In this document: positions 19,363 to 29,800 of the stretch, piece by piece
How the letters are laid out: the number at the start of each line of letters is the position of its first letter
Numbering within the stretch: the first letter of the stretch is position 1
Assembly: GCA_027450045.1 (NCBI GenBank)
Contig: DAIDKM010000002.1
Span: 1 to 64,000 of the forward strand
Direction: 5' to 3'
Source of the DNA: Paludibacter sp.
GTDB taxonomy: Bacteria; Bacteroidota; Bacteroidia; Bacteroidales; Paludibacteraceae
DNA: 64,000 nucleotides
Notes under the pieces: generated by a model
Told to the model about the DNA's origin: nothing
Database searches by the model: none
The model's input: only the letters and a program-made list of their open reading frames with translations
Made by a program: the position numbers and the translations under genes

Positions 19363-21150
19363 TTAATCTAATTTCAATACAGCTAGAAACGCTTTTTGTG
19401 GAACCTCAACAGAACCAATTTGTTTCATCTTTTTCTTTCCTTTCTTCTGTTTTTCCAACAATTTACGCTTACGCGAAATATCACCGCCGTAGCACTTGGC
19501 AGTCACATCTTTGCGCACTGCTTTGATAGTTTCGCGCGCTATGATTTTGGCTCCGATAGCAGCTTGAATCGCAATGTCAAATTGCTGACGCGGAATCAAC
19601 TCCTTTAGTTTTTCGCACATCCGACGACCTAATGAATACGCATTATCAACATGCGTTAACGATGAAAGAGCATCGACTGGTTCACCGTTAAGCAAGATAT
19701 CTAACTTCGCCAGATTGGATTCGCGATAATCGTGCAAATGATAATCAAATGAAGCATATCCTTTTGAAATGCTTTTCAGTTTGTCGTAAAAGTCGAACAC
19801 AATTTCGCCCAAAGGCATATCGAATATAATTTCCACCCGATTGCTCGATATGAAATCTTGTTTCAATAATATACCTCTTTTCCCCAGACAGAGGGTCATG
19901 ATGGCCCCTAAAAAATCAGTTTTGGTTATGACGGAAGCCCGAATATACGGTTCTTCAATGAAATCAATCGAAGTTGGTTCTGGTAAACCCGACGGGTTGT
20001 GCACATCAATTGTTGCCCCTTGTCTTGTATGCACACGATAGCTCACGTTGGGAACGGTAGTTATCACATTCATATCAAACTCGCGATCGAGCCGTTCCTG
20101 AATAATCTCCATGTGTAACAAACCCAGAAATCCACAACGGAAACCAAATCCAAGAGCCAATGACGACTCTGGTTCAAAGGTTAAGGATGCATCGTTGAGC
20201 TGCAATTTTTCAATCGAAGAACGAAGCTCTTCAAATTCATCGGTGTCAATTGGGTAAACACCCGCAAAGACCATAGGTTTCACCTCTTCGAAACCGGCAA
20301 TAATATTTGCACATGGTCGTTTTACATGGGTAATGGTATCACCTACTTTTACCTCTTTTGATGTTTTAATTCCTGAAATGATATATCCAACATCGCCTGC
20401 ACTCAAGACTTCTCGAGGCGACATGGTTAGTTTTAATACGCCGATTTCGTCCGCTTCGTACTCTTTTTCCGTATTCACAAATTTCACCCAATCGCCTTTG
20501 TGAATAGTCCCATTCACTATTTTGAAATAGGCAATGATACCACGAAATGAATTGAATACCGAATCGAAAATCAAACATTGCAAAGGAGCTTCCGGGTCGC
20601 CAACTGGGGGTGCAATACGCTCCACGATAGCTTCCAATATCTCATCAACTCCTAATCCCGTTTTTCCGCTTGCTCGAATAATTTCTTCGCGTTTACACCC
20701 CAACAATTCCACAATCTGATCCTCAACCTCATCAGGCATGGCGCTATCCATGTCCATCTTATTCATCACAGGGATGATGGTCAGGTCATGCTCGATAGCC
20801 ATATATAAGTTTGAGATCGTTTGTGCCTGAATGCCTTGCGTAGCATCAACAATCAGCAATGCGCCTTCGCAAGCAGCAATGGAACGAGAAACTTCGTAGG
20901 AAAAATCGACATGGCCCGGGGTGTCAATCAAATTCAGAATGTAATGTTTCCCCCGATGCACATGATCCATCTGAATGGCATGACTTTTAATCGTAATGCC
21001 GCGTTCCCGCTCCAGATCCATATTATCCAACACTTGAGCCTGCAAATCCTTACCGGCAATAGTTTGTGTTGTTTCGAGCAACCGATCAGCTAATGTACTT
21101 TTACCATGATCAATGTGAGCAATAATACAGAAGTTTCGTATATGGTTCAT
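19363..21150 (-). CDS. lepA: Elongation factor 4 (LepA)
   Basis: Ribosome-dependent GTPase that back-translocates stalled ribosomes. 595 aa, full length: G1 [10 protein letters not shown]2 region [12 protein letters not shown]3 [10 protein letters not shown]4 NKMDMD, then EF-G-like domains II, III and V and the characteristic LepA C-terminal domain ([26 protein letters not shown]). It is a single gene with its own well-spaced promoter. Confidence 0.98.
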   Translation of the reverse strand: MNHIRNFCIIAHIDHGKSTLADRLLETTQTIAGKDLQAQVLDNMDLERERGITIKSHAIQMDHVHRGKHYILNLIDTPGHVDFSYEVSRSIAACEGALLIVDATQGIQAQTISNLYMAIEHDLTIIPVMNKMDMDSAMPDEVEDQIVELLGCKREEIIRASGKTGLGVDEILEAIVERIAPPVGDPEAPLQCLIFDSVFNSFRGIIAYFKIVNGTIHKGDWVKFVNTEKEYEADEIGVLKLTMSPREVLSAGDVGYIISGIKTSKEVKVGDTITHVKRPCANIIAGFEEVKPMVFAGVYPIDTDEFEELRSSIEKLQLNDASLTFEPESSLALGFGFRCGFLGLLHMEIIQERLDREFDMNVITTVPNVSYRVHTRQGATIDVHNPSGLPEPTSIDFIEEPYIRASVITKTDFLGAIMTLCLGKRGILLKQDFISSNRVEIIFDMPLGEIVFDFYDKLKSISKGYASFDYHLHDYRESNLAKLDILLNGEPVDALSSLTHVDNAYSLGRRMCEKLKELIPRQQFDIAIQAAIGAKIIARETIKAVRKDVTAKCYGGDISRKRKLLEKQKKGKKKMKQIGSVEVPQKAFLAVLKLD

Positions 21151-21195
21151 GCAGAGGTGATTATCATTCTTTTATGGAGTTTACCAATGGGTGCA

Positions 21196-21226
21196 CAAAT
21201 GTAGCGATAATATTTTTGGTGAACAA
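21196..21226 (-). promoter_or_regulatory. Promoter of lepA
   Basis: On the minus strand a TACATTTG -7 box (21196-21203) has a TTG (21224-21226) 20 nt upstream, fitting both Bacteroidota boxes and their spacing. The lepA ATG is 46 nt downstream. The rest of 21227-21408 shows nothing recognisable. Confidence 0.75.
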
Positions 21227-21408
21227 TAGCCTATAAGCGCTTTTCAATGGAGTGATTGATCCATGAACATTGAGCCGGAGATTGTCTGGCATTTCATTGA
21301 TTATACTTTACGATTAAATGCGGAGACATCTCTACTATAGTGATTCTGAGTTGGTATTGATTTTCAATATAATCACATCATCCACCAAAACAGAAACTTT
21401 TGACAGCG

Positions 21409-21443
21409 AAAAAACCACCCCGTTTCGCAACGAAGTGGTTTTC
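21409..21443 (-). terminator. Terminator downstream of the receptor gene
   Basis: On the minus strand AAAACCAC pairs with GTGGTTTT (21435-21442 with 21411-21418), with inner GTT/AAC pairs, followed by TTTTTT. It lies about 100 nt after the stop of the outer-membrane receptor gene. Confidence 0.75.
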
Positions 21444-21539
21444 ATTGAAATATAAAGAAACTTGGATGCATTCTATGTATGGGCAATCATTTTGCTTTAT
21501 TTACTCGAAACAACGATGTAAACTTGTGTGTTCTGTGTA

Positions 21540-23999
21540 TTATTTTGCACTGCGACTCTCTTCTTCACTCGATGATGTAGCCCGATTGGCTCGTGTCTTG
21601 AAATTATCCGTTCCAAAACGATACGAGAATGAGATATTTAATTTACGACTGTCCCAATGATTCATCACATTCATATTTACATCACCATATTTAGCAATAG
21701 CGCCTCCTTTGTTCGTGTTGAATAAATCGTCAACCGAGAGTTTCAGCGTGGCTTTGTTGTTCATGAGCTGTTTTTGAATACCTAAATTGACCTGATATTG
21801 TGGCAATAAAGTAAAATTACCCCACAATTGTTCTGATTGATATTGTCCGCTTAACTCCATGCTCCAATCTTTTGGCAGGGTAAAGGTGTTCGACATGTTG
21901 CCGCTGTAACTCCATCGTGTGAAGGTTGTTGCACCCGCTGCATTTGAAATTACCCGTTTATACATACCAATTGCTGTTGCATTAAAATGCCACCATTTGG
22001 CAATATCAAGTTGTGTAGTCTCGGATGCATTGAAATCTATAGACTTGCTTAGATTCTGATCGGTTTGATAGATTACATTGGTTTGGTCGTTTTGCGCCAA
22101 TACTTGGGTAAAAAGATCGCTGGTGTAATTGTAGCCGATAGCGGTAATCCATTTACCTTTGTATGTGTAATTTAAGCCTAACGCATTTGTATATTGCGGC
22201 TTAAGGAATGGATTGCCTTGCTGATAGGTATAAGGATCAAGCATCCATATAAAAGGGTTTAACATGTCATAGCTTGGCCGACCAATACGATAACTGTATG
22301 AAAAACCCAATTGATTATTCTCATTGAATGCATGTTGCAAAAACAGGGATGGAAACAGATTCGTATAATGTTCCGAATCAATCTGATTCATTGATTCCGA
22401 ATTTCCTTTGGAATTGGTATTTTCGACGCGAAGGCCTAATTGTACGGAAGTTTTACCAAATTGACCACGCCCACTGACATAAGCTGCATTGATATTTTCA
22501 TTATAAATAAAACGATCGTGTAGCTTCAATGCACTACTCCAAATTGTGCCGGTAGGATCATCAATATTAAAATTAGTGCTCCCGTCATTCGTCACGAAAC
22601 TGGTTTTTACACCCGATTCAATGGTAATTGCTTTGCTAATAGGATAAACATAATCGACCTTAGCTGTCAGAATATCAATGGTACTTTTTTGTAAACCTGC
22701 CATGCTGAAATTACGGTTTAAGTTAATATCGGCAGCATTCAAATAGTAGCTGTTTTGATCGTTGGTAGCATTGTAAAAGAATTGTGCATAATCGGCGTCA
22801 ATGGTCAACGATTGTCCGGTCGTATCAATATCCCATTTGTAATTTGCATTGTAAGTATAATTTTGCCAATGATTGTTTATACTTAATTTCGTGAACATCG
22901 TGGAATCTACTTGGTGGTTTGCATCTGCAAAAGCATTCTCTGTATGTCCCATGACATCATTAAAACCGGTCGATCCACGAAACATCACACTCAACACTTG
23001 GTTTTTAGTCATATTGTAATCAGCCCCAATCTTAAAATTATGAGCATTACCATGATAACGGCTGTATGAATATATTTGTTGATAAGCACCTTGATTGGAG
23101 CCTGTCATAAACTGACGTACGGCATCCATACTGTTCCATCCTCTCCATTCGTAAAATGAATAGTTTCCGTAGAGATTGATCTTCCCTGTGTGCATACTCA
23201 AATCAATACCCCCGTTTTCGCCCAGCTTACTGCCGAGACTCAACCCGCCAAACACATTGCCATTGAACCCTGGTGCCTTGTTATGTTTCGTCTTGATATT
23301 GATAATCCCTGAGTTGCCTTCTGCATCATAACGTGCCGACGGGTTTTCGATAATTTCAATACGCTCCACATTTTTCCCCTGCATCCCTTTAAGCAAATTA
23401 GCCAATTGGTCGGCGGAAAGGTAGGTCGGTTTATCGTCAATCATCACGATGACACCTTGTTTTCCCTTAAGACTAATGTTATCATTGTTGTCGACAGAAA
23501 CTCCCGGCAACTGTTTCAAAATATCAAACACGTTGTCCGAAGACGTCGTGATGGATGCGTCGGGGTTAATCACCATCTTATCCGCCTTCTGCTCAATAAA
23601 TTTTCGGCGTGCAGTCACGGTGGCTTCGGCCAATTGGTGTGTCGATTCGTTCAGCACGATTTGCTTGTCAACCACCAGATGATTCTTGTCGGCTAAAGAA
23701 AAAGATTCCGTTTCCACCTTTTGATAACCCATCATACTTACTGCCAATTTATATTCACCTACAGGCACTTTCTCTATCAAAAATTCGCCTTTTTCGTTGC
23801 TCACGCTGCCTGTCACCAATTGATTGGTTTTTGCATTCAACAAAGCTGCCGTGGCAAATTCCACCGGATGCTTTGTCTGATCAATAATACGCCCTTTTAC
23901 AATGCCCAGCGGGGCTGCCGAGGTCATCCATACACTTGCCATGAAAACTGCCATCACTAAACATCCATAGCGCACTTTGGTAAAAATCGTTGTTCTCAT
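21540..23999 (-). CDS. TonB-dependent-receptor-like outer-membrane barrel with CarboxypepD-like domain
   Basis: 819 aa from ATG 23997-23999, chosen because it opens a signal peptide (MRTTIFTKVRYGCLVMAVFMASV); an in-frame upstream ATG at 24077 adds 26 non-signal residues. Order: CarboxypepD_reg-like beta-sandwich (GIVKGRIIDQTKHPVEFATA), plug domain (LKQLPGVSVDNNDNISLKGKQ and the ENPSARYDAEGNSGIINI segment), then a large beta-barrel of the OMP_b-brl_3 type with many aromatic strands and FGTDNF near the end. The substrate is unknown. It is a single gene with no SusD partner, so it is not a classic polysaccharide-utilisation pair. Confidence 0.9.
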   Translation of the reverse strand: MRTTIFTKVRYGCLVMAVFMASVWMTSAAPLGIVKGRIIDQTKHPVEFATAALLNAKTNQLVTGSVSNEKGEFLIEKVPVGEYKLAVSMMGYQKVETESFSLADKNHLVVDKQIVLNESTHQLAEATVTARRKFIEQKADKMVINPDASITTSSDNVFDILKQLPGVSVDNNDNISLKGKQGVIVMIDDKPTYLSADQLANLLKGMQGKNVERIEIIENPSARYDAEGNSGIINIKTKHNKAPGFNGNVFGGLSLGSKLGENGGIDLSMHTGKINLYGNYSFYEWRGWNSMDAVRQFMTGSNQGAYQQIYSYSRYHGNAHNFKIGADYNMTKNQVLSVMFRGSTGFNDVMGHTENAFADANHQVDSTMFTKLSINNHWQNYTYNANYKWDIDTTGQSLTIDADYAQFFYNATNDQNSYYLNAADINLNRNFSMAGLQKSTIDILTAKVDYVYPISKAITIESGVKTSFVTNDGSTNFNIDDPTGTIWSSALKLHDRFIYNENINAAYVSGRGQFGKTSVQLGLRVENTNSKGNSESMNQIDSEHYTNLFPSLFLQHAFNENNQLGFSYSYRIGRPSYDMLNPFIWMLDPYTYQQGNPFLKPQYTNALGLNYTYKGKWITAIGYNYTSDLFTQVLAQNDQTNVIYQTDQNLSKSIDFNASETTQLDIAKWWHFNATAIGMYKRVISNAAGATTFTRWSYSGNMSNTFTLPKDWSMELSGQYQSEQLWGNFTLLPQYQVNLGIQKQLMNNKATLKLSVDDLFNTNKGGAIAKYGDVNMNVMNHWDSRKLNISFSYRFGTDNFKTRANRATSSSEEESRSAK

Positions 24000-24327
24000 A
24001 AAAATGATTGTTTCAGAAAATAAATTAAAGGAATAAATAAAGGAGAACCGGTTTCTCCATCGTTTCTGAAGCTTCATCTGTTAGACGTAATCAGATTGAC
24101 AATTGGATGAGAGAAGTGAAAAAAAAAATTGCAAACGCAGAAAATTGGGAAAAGAAAAATCGTATCTGAAGAGGTTCCCAATATATTTACCTAATGGAGA
24201 TAATAGATTCACAAAGATCAATTCCTTTCTTCATGAGTTTCATTTATTCATGAACTTCTTTTGCAAAAGGTTCATTCTTGCCAAAAATATTATCCCGTAT
24301 ACTTGAATAATCCGATGAAAAATGAAG
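24000..24327. other. Intergenic DNA between divergent genes
   Basis: Upstream of the receptor gene. It is A-rich, and no promoter with the TAnnTTTG pattern is seen for the minus-strand receptor. No gene is recognised. Confidence 0.4.
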
Positions 24328-24335
24328 TAACTTTG
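24303..24335 (+). promoter_or_regulatory. Promoter of the small Lys-rich gene
   Basis: TAACTTTG (24328-24335) is the -7 box; a TTG at 24303-24305 lies 22 nt upstream, slightly wider than the usual 19-21. It implies a leader of about 115 nt before the ATG at 24460. Confidence 0.55.
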
Positions 24336-24459
24336 GCGAACAAAAAATACACCTACACTACCGTCATTCTATCATTCTATTGTCGATTGAAATCAAAAAG
24401 AACTAATAGGATGGCGAATAACAATGATCCTATAACAATAACATTAAAATCGAACAAAC

Positions 24460-24573
24460 ATGTCAAAAGAAAAATCAGTACAAAAAGCAGAAAAGAAGAC
24501 GGCGGAAAAAAGTCTCAAAGAGAAACGGGCGGAAAAGAAGGCTAAGAAAGAAAGTAAAAGCCATCAAGCCTGA
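24460..24573 (+). CDS. Small Lys-rich basic protein, 37 aa
   Basis: ATG 24460 to TGA 24573 encodes 37 residues, starting MSKEKSVQKAEKK and ending KKESKSHQA, about 40% Lys with Glu/Ala, so probably a charged helix. I recall similar short KEKRAEKKAKK-type proteins annotated in other Bacteroidota, without a known function. Support for a real gene is structural: a TAACTTTG promoter lies upstream and a strong hairpin terminator lies 36 nt downstream, with no other gene between. RNA or ribosome binding is possible from the charge but is a guess. Confidence 0.65.
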   Translation: MSKEKSVQKAEKKTAEKSLKEKRAEKKAKKESKSHQA

Positions 24574-24609
24574 TAAAGCCGTAAATAATGACTGGTACAT
24601 ACCAAAAGC

Positions 24610-24641
24610 AAAGTCCTTCAGCATTGACACTGAAGGACTTT
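24610..24641. terminator. Bidirectional hairpin terminator
   Basis: AAAGTCCTTCAG (24610-24621) pairs perfectly with CTGAAGGACTTT (24630-24641) over an 8-nt loop. It separates the small Lys-rich gene (+) from the convergent Dph6-like gene (-) and can serve both. Confidence 0.85.
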
Positions 24642-24667
24642 ATTGTTATATTGGGAATTCTGTTTCT

Positions 24668-25393
24668 TTAAATTATTGGAATTAAATCGCAATACCAAAA
24701 TCCTTTTGTAATGGTTTGAATTGATAAGTTATCCATATCTTGGCTCTTTATTTCTAATGGTTTATATACTTTTTCGCCAACCGAGAATGCAATTTTCTTT
24801 TTGAACAAGGGGCCATCGTAACAAAACGAATGAAACTCTCCGTTTTCTCCACAAGGATCAACATTCACAGGCAATTGATCAATAAATGTTTTGTCTACTT
24901 CGCGGCCAACCCACTCTTCACCGAGATAGGCATCGTTGGTACATGAAAGAACAGTTTTGAACTGCATGTTTACAAAATCACGAATAAGCATGGCTGTATC
25001 CATTTTCCACAAAGGGAAAACACCCTGCATTCCGATCTTAGCTAAATTCTTTTCCCGATAGACGCGCAAGTCTTCCAAAAAAATATCTCCAAAGATAACA
25101 TGCTGAATACCTTCCGATTTCGCTTTTATCAAAATCGCTTCCATTTGTTTTTCATACTCTTGATTAGTTCCTTCAGAAACAGTTACTTTCAAAAGAGGAA
25201 TACCAATGGATTCAGCTTGTTTTTCCAATAACGCTTCACGAACTCCGTGCATGGAAATACGGTGAAACTTATCATTGACAGTTGTAAGCAAATAAGCTAC
25301 ATCAAACGTCTGTTCGTTCAGCACTTTTTGCAAGCAATATGCAGAATCTTTACCGCCGCTCCAACTAAAAATTGCTTTCGGTGAATTCATCAT
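24668..25393 (-). CDS. Dph6-related ATP pyrophosphatase (adenine-nucleotide alpha hydrolase fold)
   Basis: 241 aa. The PP-loop SWSGGKDSAYCL at the N-terminus binds ATP. The family hallmarks GVREALLEKQAESIGIPL, FGDIFLEDLR and CTNDAYLGEEWVGREVD match the DUF71/Dph6 group. Eukaryotic and archaeal Dph6 amidates diphthine on EF2; bacteria lack diphthamide, so the bacterial substrate is unknown. The start is 15 nt after the stop of the efflux outer-membrane gene, so it probably shares the RND-pump transcript. Two neighbouring ATGs (25393, 25390) are both possible. Confidence 0.88.
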   Translation of the reverse strand: MMNSPKAIFSWSGGKDSAYCLQKVLNEQTFDVAYLLTTVNDKFHRISMHGVREALLEKQAESIGIPLLKVTVSEGTNQEYEKQMEAILIKAKSEGIQHVIFGDIFLEDLRVYREKNLAKIGMQGVFPLWKMDTAMLIRDFVNMQFKTVLSCTNDAYLGEEWVGREVDKTFIDQLPVNVDPCGENGEFHSFCYDGPLFKKKIAFSVGEKVYKPLEIKSQDMDNLSIQTITKGFWYCDLIPII

Positions 25394-25408
25394 CTTTCTG
25401 AAACTTAG

Positions 25409-26812
25409 TTACCATCCGCCACCTAAAGCCCTGTAAAGCGTAATTTTCTGTTGAATAATATTGTTGTAAGTGTTGTAAAGCGAAAGCTCTGTGGAAAGTT
25501 CGTTGTTTTGCGCATTCAACACATCCAGATAGGTAGCGTACCCATTCATCAATAACTCTTGCGAGTACTTATATGCAGTTTTCAACGCATCCACTTGTTG
25601 CTTCTGATACGTGGCCTGTTGTTGTAAATAATGCATCGAAGCCAGTGCGTTCGATACCTCCGAACCGGCATTAAGCAACGTCTGTTTAAAGGTTAATAGC
25701 GCCGCCGTTTCTTGCAGCTTAGCTATTTCCCGTTGTGTGCGCAAAGCTCTTCCATTAAAAATAGGTTGCGTCAACCCCGCCACCGCACTCCAAAAGATTG
25801 AACCCGGGAGATTGAACCAATTGGCAATTCCTGTCGCTTCCGTTCCAAAGACTCCAGTCAAAGAAAGTTGAGGATACATTGCCGCTGTTGCCACATTGAA
25901 TTGCTCATGCGAAGCACGCAAAGCATACTCAGCCGCTAACACATCAGGACGGCGACGCAACATTTGCACCGGAATGCCGATATGTAAAGGCTCCGTATGG
26001 AACAATGTCAAATCGAGACTATCCGAACGAACGATAGATGACGGCGCATTACCCAATAATTCTGCCAGATAATTCTCCGTTGTGACGGCGGATAATTCGA
26101 TTTGAGGTAAATAAGCCGAAGCCGAAGCCAATTGAGCCTTAGCCTGCAAAACAGCCACTTCATTTACCTGAGCCGACTTTTTCATGCTTTGCACCATCGA
26201 CAAATACTTTGTATAGTTTTCAATGCTCTGCATCGTAACCTGCTTTTGTTTATCGAGCAGAACCAATTGATAATAAGCCGAAGCCACGTTCGAGATTAAT
26301 TGTGTACGCGTAGCCTCAACCGTTGCTTTTTGTTGAAGCATAGTTGCCATCTGCGCCTTTTTTGCGCTATTGAGTTTTCCCCACACATCCAACTCCCAAC
26401 CTGCTGTTAAACTCCACTTCAAATCGGTAATAGGCACTACTTTCGGCGCCAGTGAATTTCCATATTTTGAAATATTCGACAAAGAGCCATCGGCGCCAAA
26501 ATTCAATGTTGGAAATAAAGCAGCCTCACTTTGCTTATAATATTGAGCAGCTTGTTGTAACCGATTAATAGCTAAACGCACCGAGAGATTGCTATCTAAC
26601 GCTTGTGTAATCAACTTTTGCAAGTCAGGATCGGCATAAAAGTCGCGCCAATTTATACTGGCAATGGTCGTCGTATCCACCGACACACTATCGCGATATA
26701 ATCCTTTCGTCATGACACCTAAATCGGTTTTGAAAGGTTTCACGGCACAACTTGCCATCAGCAACACCAATGCGACAGGAAATGCTATTTTTTTTATCCT
26801 TAATGTCTCCAT
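25409..26812 (-). CDS. RND efflux outer-membrane channel (TolC/OprM, NodT type)
   Basis: 467-aa outer-membrane lipoprotein. The lipobox LLMASC follows an N-terminal hydrophobic stretch, so the mature protein is lipidated at Cys. Two OEP repeats with long helices follow, with family motifs SLTAGWELDVWG, RRRPDVLAAEYALRASHEQFNVA and YPQLSLTG. It forms the exit duct of a tripartite pump. Its start overlaps the end of the RND gene by 13 nt, so the two are translationally coupled. Confidence 0.95.
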   Translation of the reverse strand: METLRIKKIAFPVALVLLMASCAVKPFKTDLGVMTKGLYRDSVSVDTTTIASINWRDFYADPDLQKLITQALDSNLSVRLAINRLQQAAQYYKQSEAALFPTLNFGADGSLSNISKYGNSLAPKVVPITDLKWSLTAGWELDVWGKLNSAKKAQMATMLQQKATVEATRTQLISNVASAYYQLVLLDKQKQVTMQSIENYTKYLSMVQSMKKSAQVNEVAVLQAKAQLASASAYLPQIELSAVTTENYLAELLGNAPSSIVRSDSLDLTLFHTEPLHIGIPVQMLRRRPDVLAAEYALRASHEQFNVATAAMYPQLSLTGVFGTEATGIANWFNLPGSIFWSAVAGLTQPIFNGRALRTQREIAKLQETAALLTFKQTLLNAGSEVSNALASMHYLQQQATYQKQQVDALKTAYKYSQELLMNGYATYLDVLNAQNNELSTELSLYNTYNNIIQQKITLYRALGGGW

Positions 26813-29800
26813 TTTCTTTTTCTGAGTTTTTCGTCTAACGTTTGGAAAATTACAAACATAGTCGGTATAACAAAGATACCGAAAGTCGTCCCAATCAACA
26901 TACCACCGGCAGCAGCCACTCCGATTGAATTATTACCTGCCTTACCGGCTCCACCTTCTAAAATCAACGGTAACATGGCAAATATAAAGGCAAACGATGT
27001 CATCAGGATGGGTCGCAATCGCGCTCCGGCACCATCTATTGCCGCTTGCACAATCGTCATGCCACGCTCTCGTCGCTGTCGAGCAAACTCAACAATCAAA
27101 ATTCCGTTTTTGGCCAACAATCCGATAAGCATGATCAACGCCACCTGCACATAAATGTTGTTTGTGACACCAAAAAGATGCACAAAGAAATAGACGCCAA
27201 ACAGTCCGATACTCAACGAAAGCATTACAGACCAGGGCAAAATGTAACTCTCGTATTGAGCACTCAAAATGAAATAAACGAACAAGAACGAAAGGAAGAA
27301 GATGAAAATAGCCTGGCTGCCCGATTTAATCTCCTCGCGCGACATGCCCGAAAACTCTACCGAATAACCCGGAGGTAATGTAGCTGCCACTTGATTAATA
27401 GCATTGATAGCATCGCCTGAACTATATCCGGCTTTTTGTTTTCCCGTGATGGTTGCAGCCGTAAACATATTATAACGTGTCAGCGATTCAGGACCATAAA
27501 TTCGTTTGAAAGTTAACAAAGTAGTGATTGGTACCATATTCCCCTGACTATTTCGAACCGAGACTTTAGAGAAAGAATTTAAGTCAGTTCGATCTGCAGG
27601 AGGAGCTTGAATCATGACACGGCAATATTTGGTGTAAAGATTAAAATCGGACACAAACATACCGCCATAGTAAGCCTGCAATGCTTGAAAAACATCACTC
27701 AGTGAAACACCTTCCATCTTGCATTTATCCACTTGAATATCAAATTGGTACTCGGGAAAATTCACATTAAATGAAGTAGTTGCAAACGCTATTTCAGGGC
27801 GCGCCGATAATGCCTTAATAAATTCCTGTTCTACTTGATAAAACTTATTGACATCACTTCCGGTTTTATCTTCTAATTGCATTTGAAATCCATCTGACAT
27901 ACCAAATCCACGAATAGCAGGTGGCGAAAAAAAGATAATTTTGCCCTCTTTAATTCCCGCCATTTTTTTATTCAACATACTAATGACATCTGTCACGGTC
28001 GTATCGCCTCGTTGATCCCAGTTTTTTAATGACGAAACCATCATCCCGTGAGAGCTTCCTGAAATTCCGGTCAACATACTTCGTCCTGAAATGATCAATC
28101 TTGCTTGAATGATTGGCATGGTTTGTATCACACTATCCAATTGTTTCATCACATGTTGAGTCCGTTCAAGTGAAGCGCCGGGAGGTAGTGTCACATCCGC
28201 GAAAACGATTCCCTGATCTTCATTAGGCACAAATGCCGTAGGAGTGATCTTAATCATGCCATAAGCGCCGAGGCCAAACAACACAATTAAAAGAACCGGT
28301 ATCCAGCGATGTGTAGTGGTGAAAAACTCCAATGACCGTTTGTATTTTATCGTGGATACCTCAAATGCAGTATTGAAGTTGGAATGCAGCCGGGTAAAAA
28401 AGTTACGTTTTTTCTCTTCGTTATCGTGTCTTCGAATCAGCAAGGTACAAAGCACAGGACTCAGCGTCAATGCGTTCAAAGCCGAAAGCGCAATGGCGGC
28501 AGCCAGCGTTAATCCAAATTGCCGATAAAAGACGCCACTTGTGCTGCTTAAAAAACTCACGGGAATAAACACGGAAGCCATAACCAACGTGATGGAAATA
28601 ATGGCGGTCGAAATTTCGCTCATCGCCTTAGATGTGGCATCAAACGTAGAGAGCGATTTATCCTGATCCATTTTAGCATGAACAGCCTCCACTACCACGA
28701 TAGCATCATCGACCACAATGCCGATGGCCAATACCAGAGCAAACATGGTAAGTAAGTTAAGCGAAAAGCCAAAAGCATTCAGAAAGAAAAAAGCGCCTAC
28801 AATAGCCACAATAGACGATATAGCCGGAATCAATGTAGTTCGCCAATCTTGCAAAAACAAAAACACGACCAAAAAGACTAATAACATTGCTTCAACCAAC
28901 GTTACCTTTACTCTATTGATTGATGCTACAAGAAACTTATTGGCATCATTTGGAATTGCATATTTTACACCCGGAGGGAAAGATTTAGAGGCTTGCTCCA
29001 ATGCAGCTTTTAATCGATCTACCACATTGCGCGCATTGGAACCTGCCATTTGAAATGCAGCCATACCTACTCCGGGTTTCCCGTTGGCCAACGTACTTAC
29101 CGAATAATCAAAAGCACCCAGCTCAATTTTAGCAACATCTTTCAATTTCAGAATTTGTCCGTCAGGCAATGCTTTAATAACAATATTTTCGTAATCAGGT
29201 ACTTGATTAAACTTGCCTTTATACGTCAACGTGTATTGAAACGGCTGATTCCCATTCAATCCCAATTGACCTGGAGCAGCTTCAACGTTCTGTTCTTGAA
29301 TGGCGCTAATCACATCTTTCGGCTCCAAATTGAACGAAGCCATTTTGACAGGGTCAAGCCAAATACGCATCGAATAGGTACGCGATCCGAAAATATTTAC
29401 CTGCCCTACTCCATCCACTCGCTCTAAAATAGGAGCTACATTAATTCGGGCATAATTTTGCAGGAAAGTTTCATCAAATTGCGGGTTATCGCTATAAATA
29501 GCCGCAATTACCAGCATATTATCCAACATTTTACGCGTCGTAACGCCATATTGCGCTACTGCCGTAGGCAATTGACTCAGCGCAGCTGAAACCCGATTTT
29601 GCACATCGACCTGTGCCATGTTCGGATCTGTCTTGATATCAAAATAGATATTTATGGAAGCACTTCCGTCGTTTTGTGCCGACGAAACCATGTACGTCAT
29701 CCCTTCTACCCCATTGATTTGCTCTTCCAATGGAGCAATGACACTTCGTAAAACGGTTTGAGCATTTGCTCCCGGATAAGTAGCCGATACCGTTACCATT

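Noticed and set aside
21540-23999. SusC-type polysaccharide-utilisation receptor
   Set aside because: No SusD partner or glycan enzymes nearby, and the barrel type and length fit the OMP_b-brl_3 group better.
24261-24545. 94-codon frame overlapping the Lys-rich small gene
   Set aside because: It begins before the promoter that serves the 37-aa frame and is low-complexity in another frame of the same A-rich DNA.
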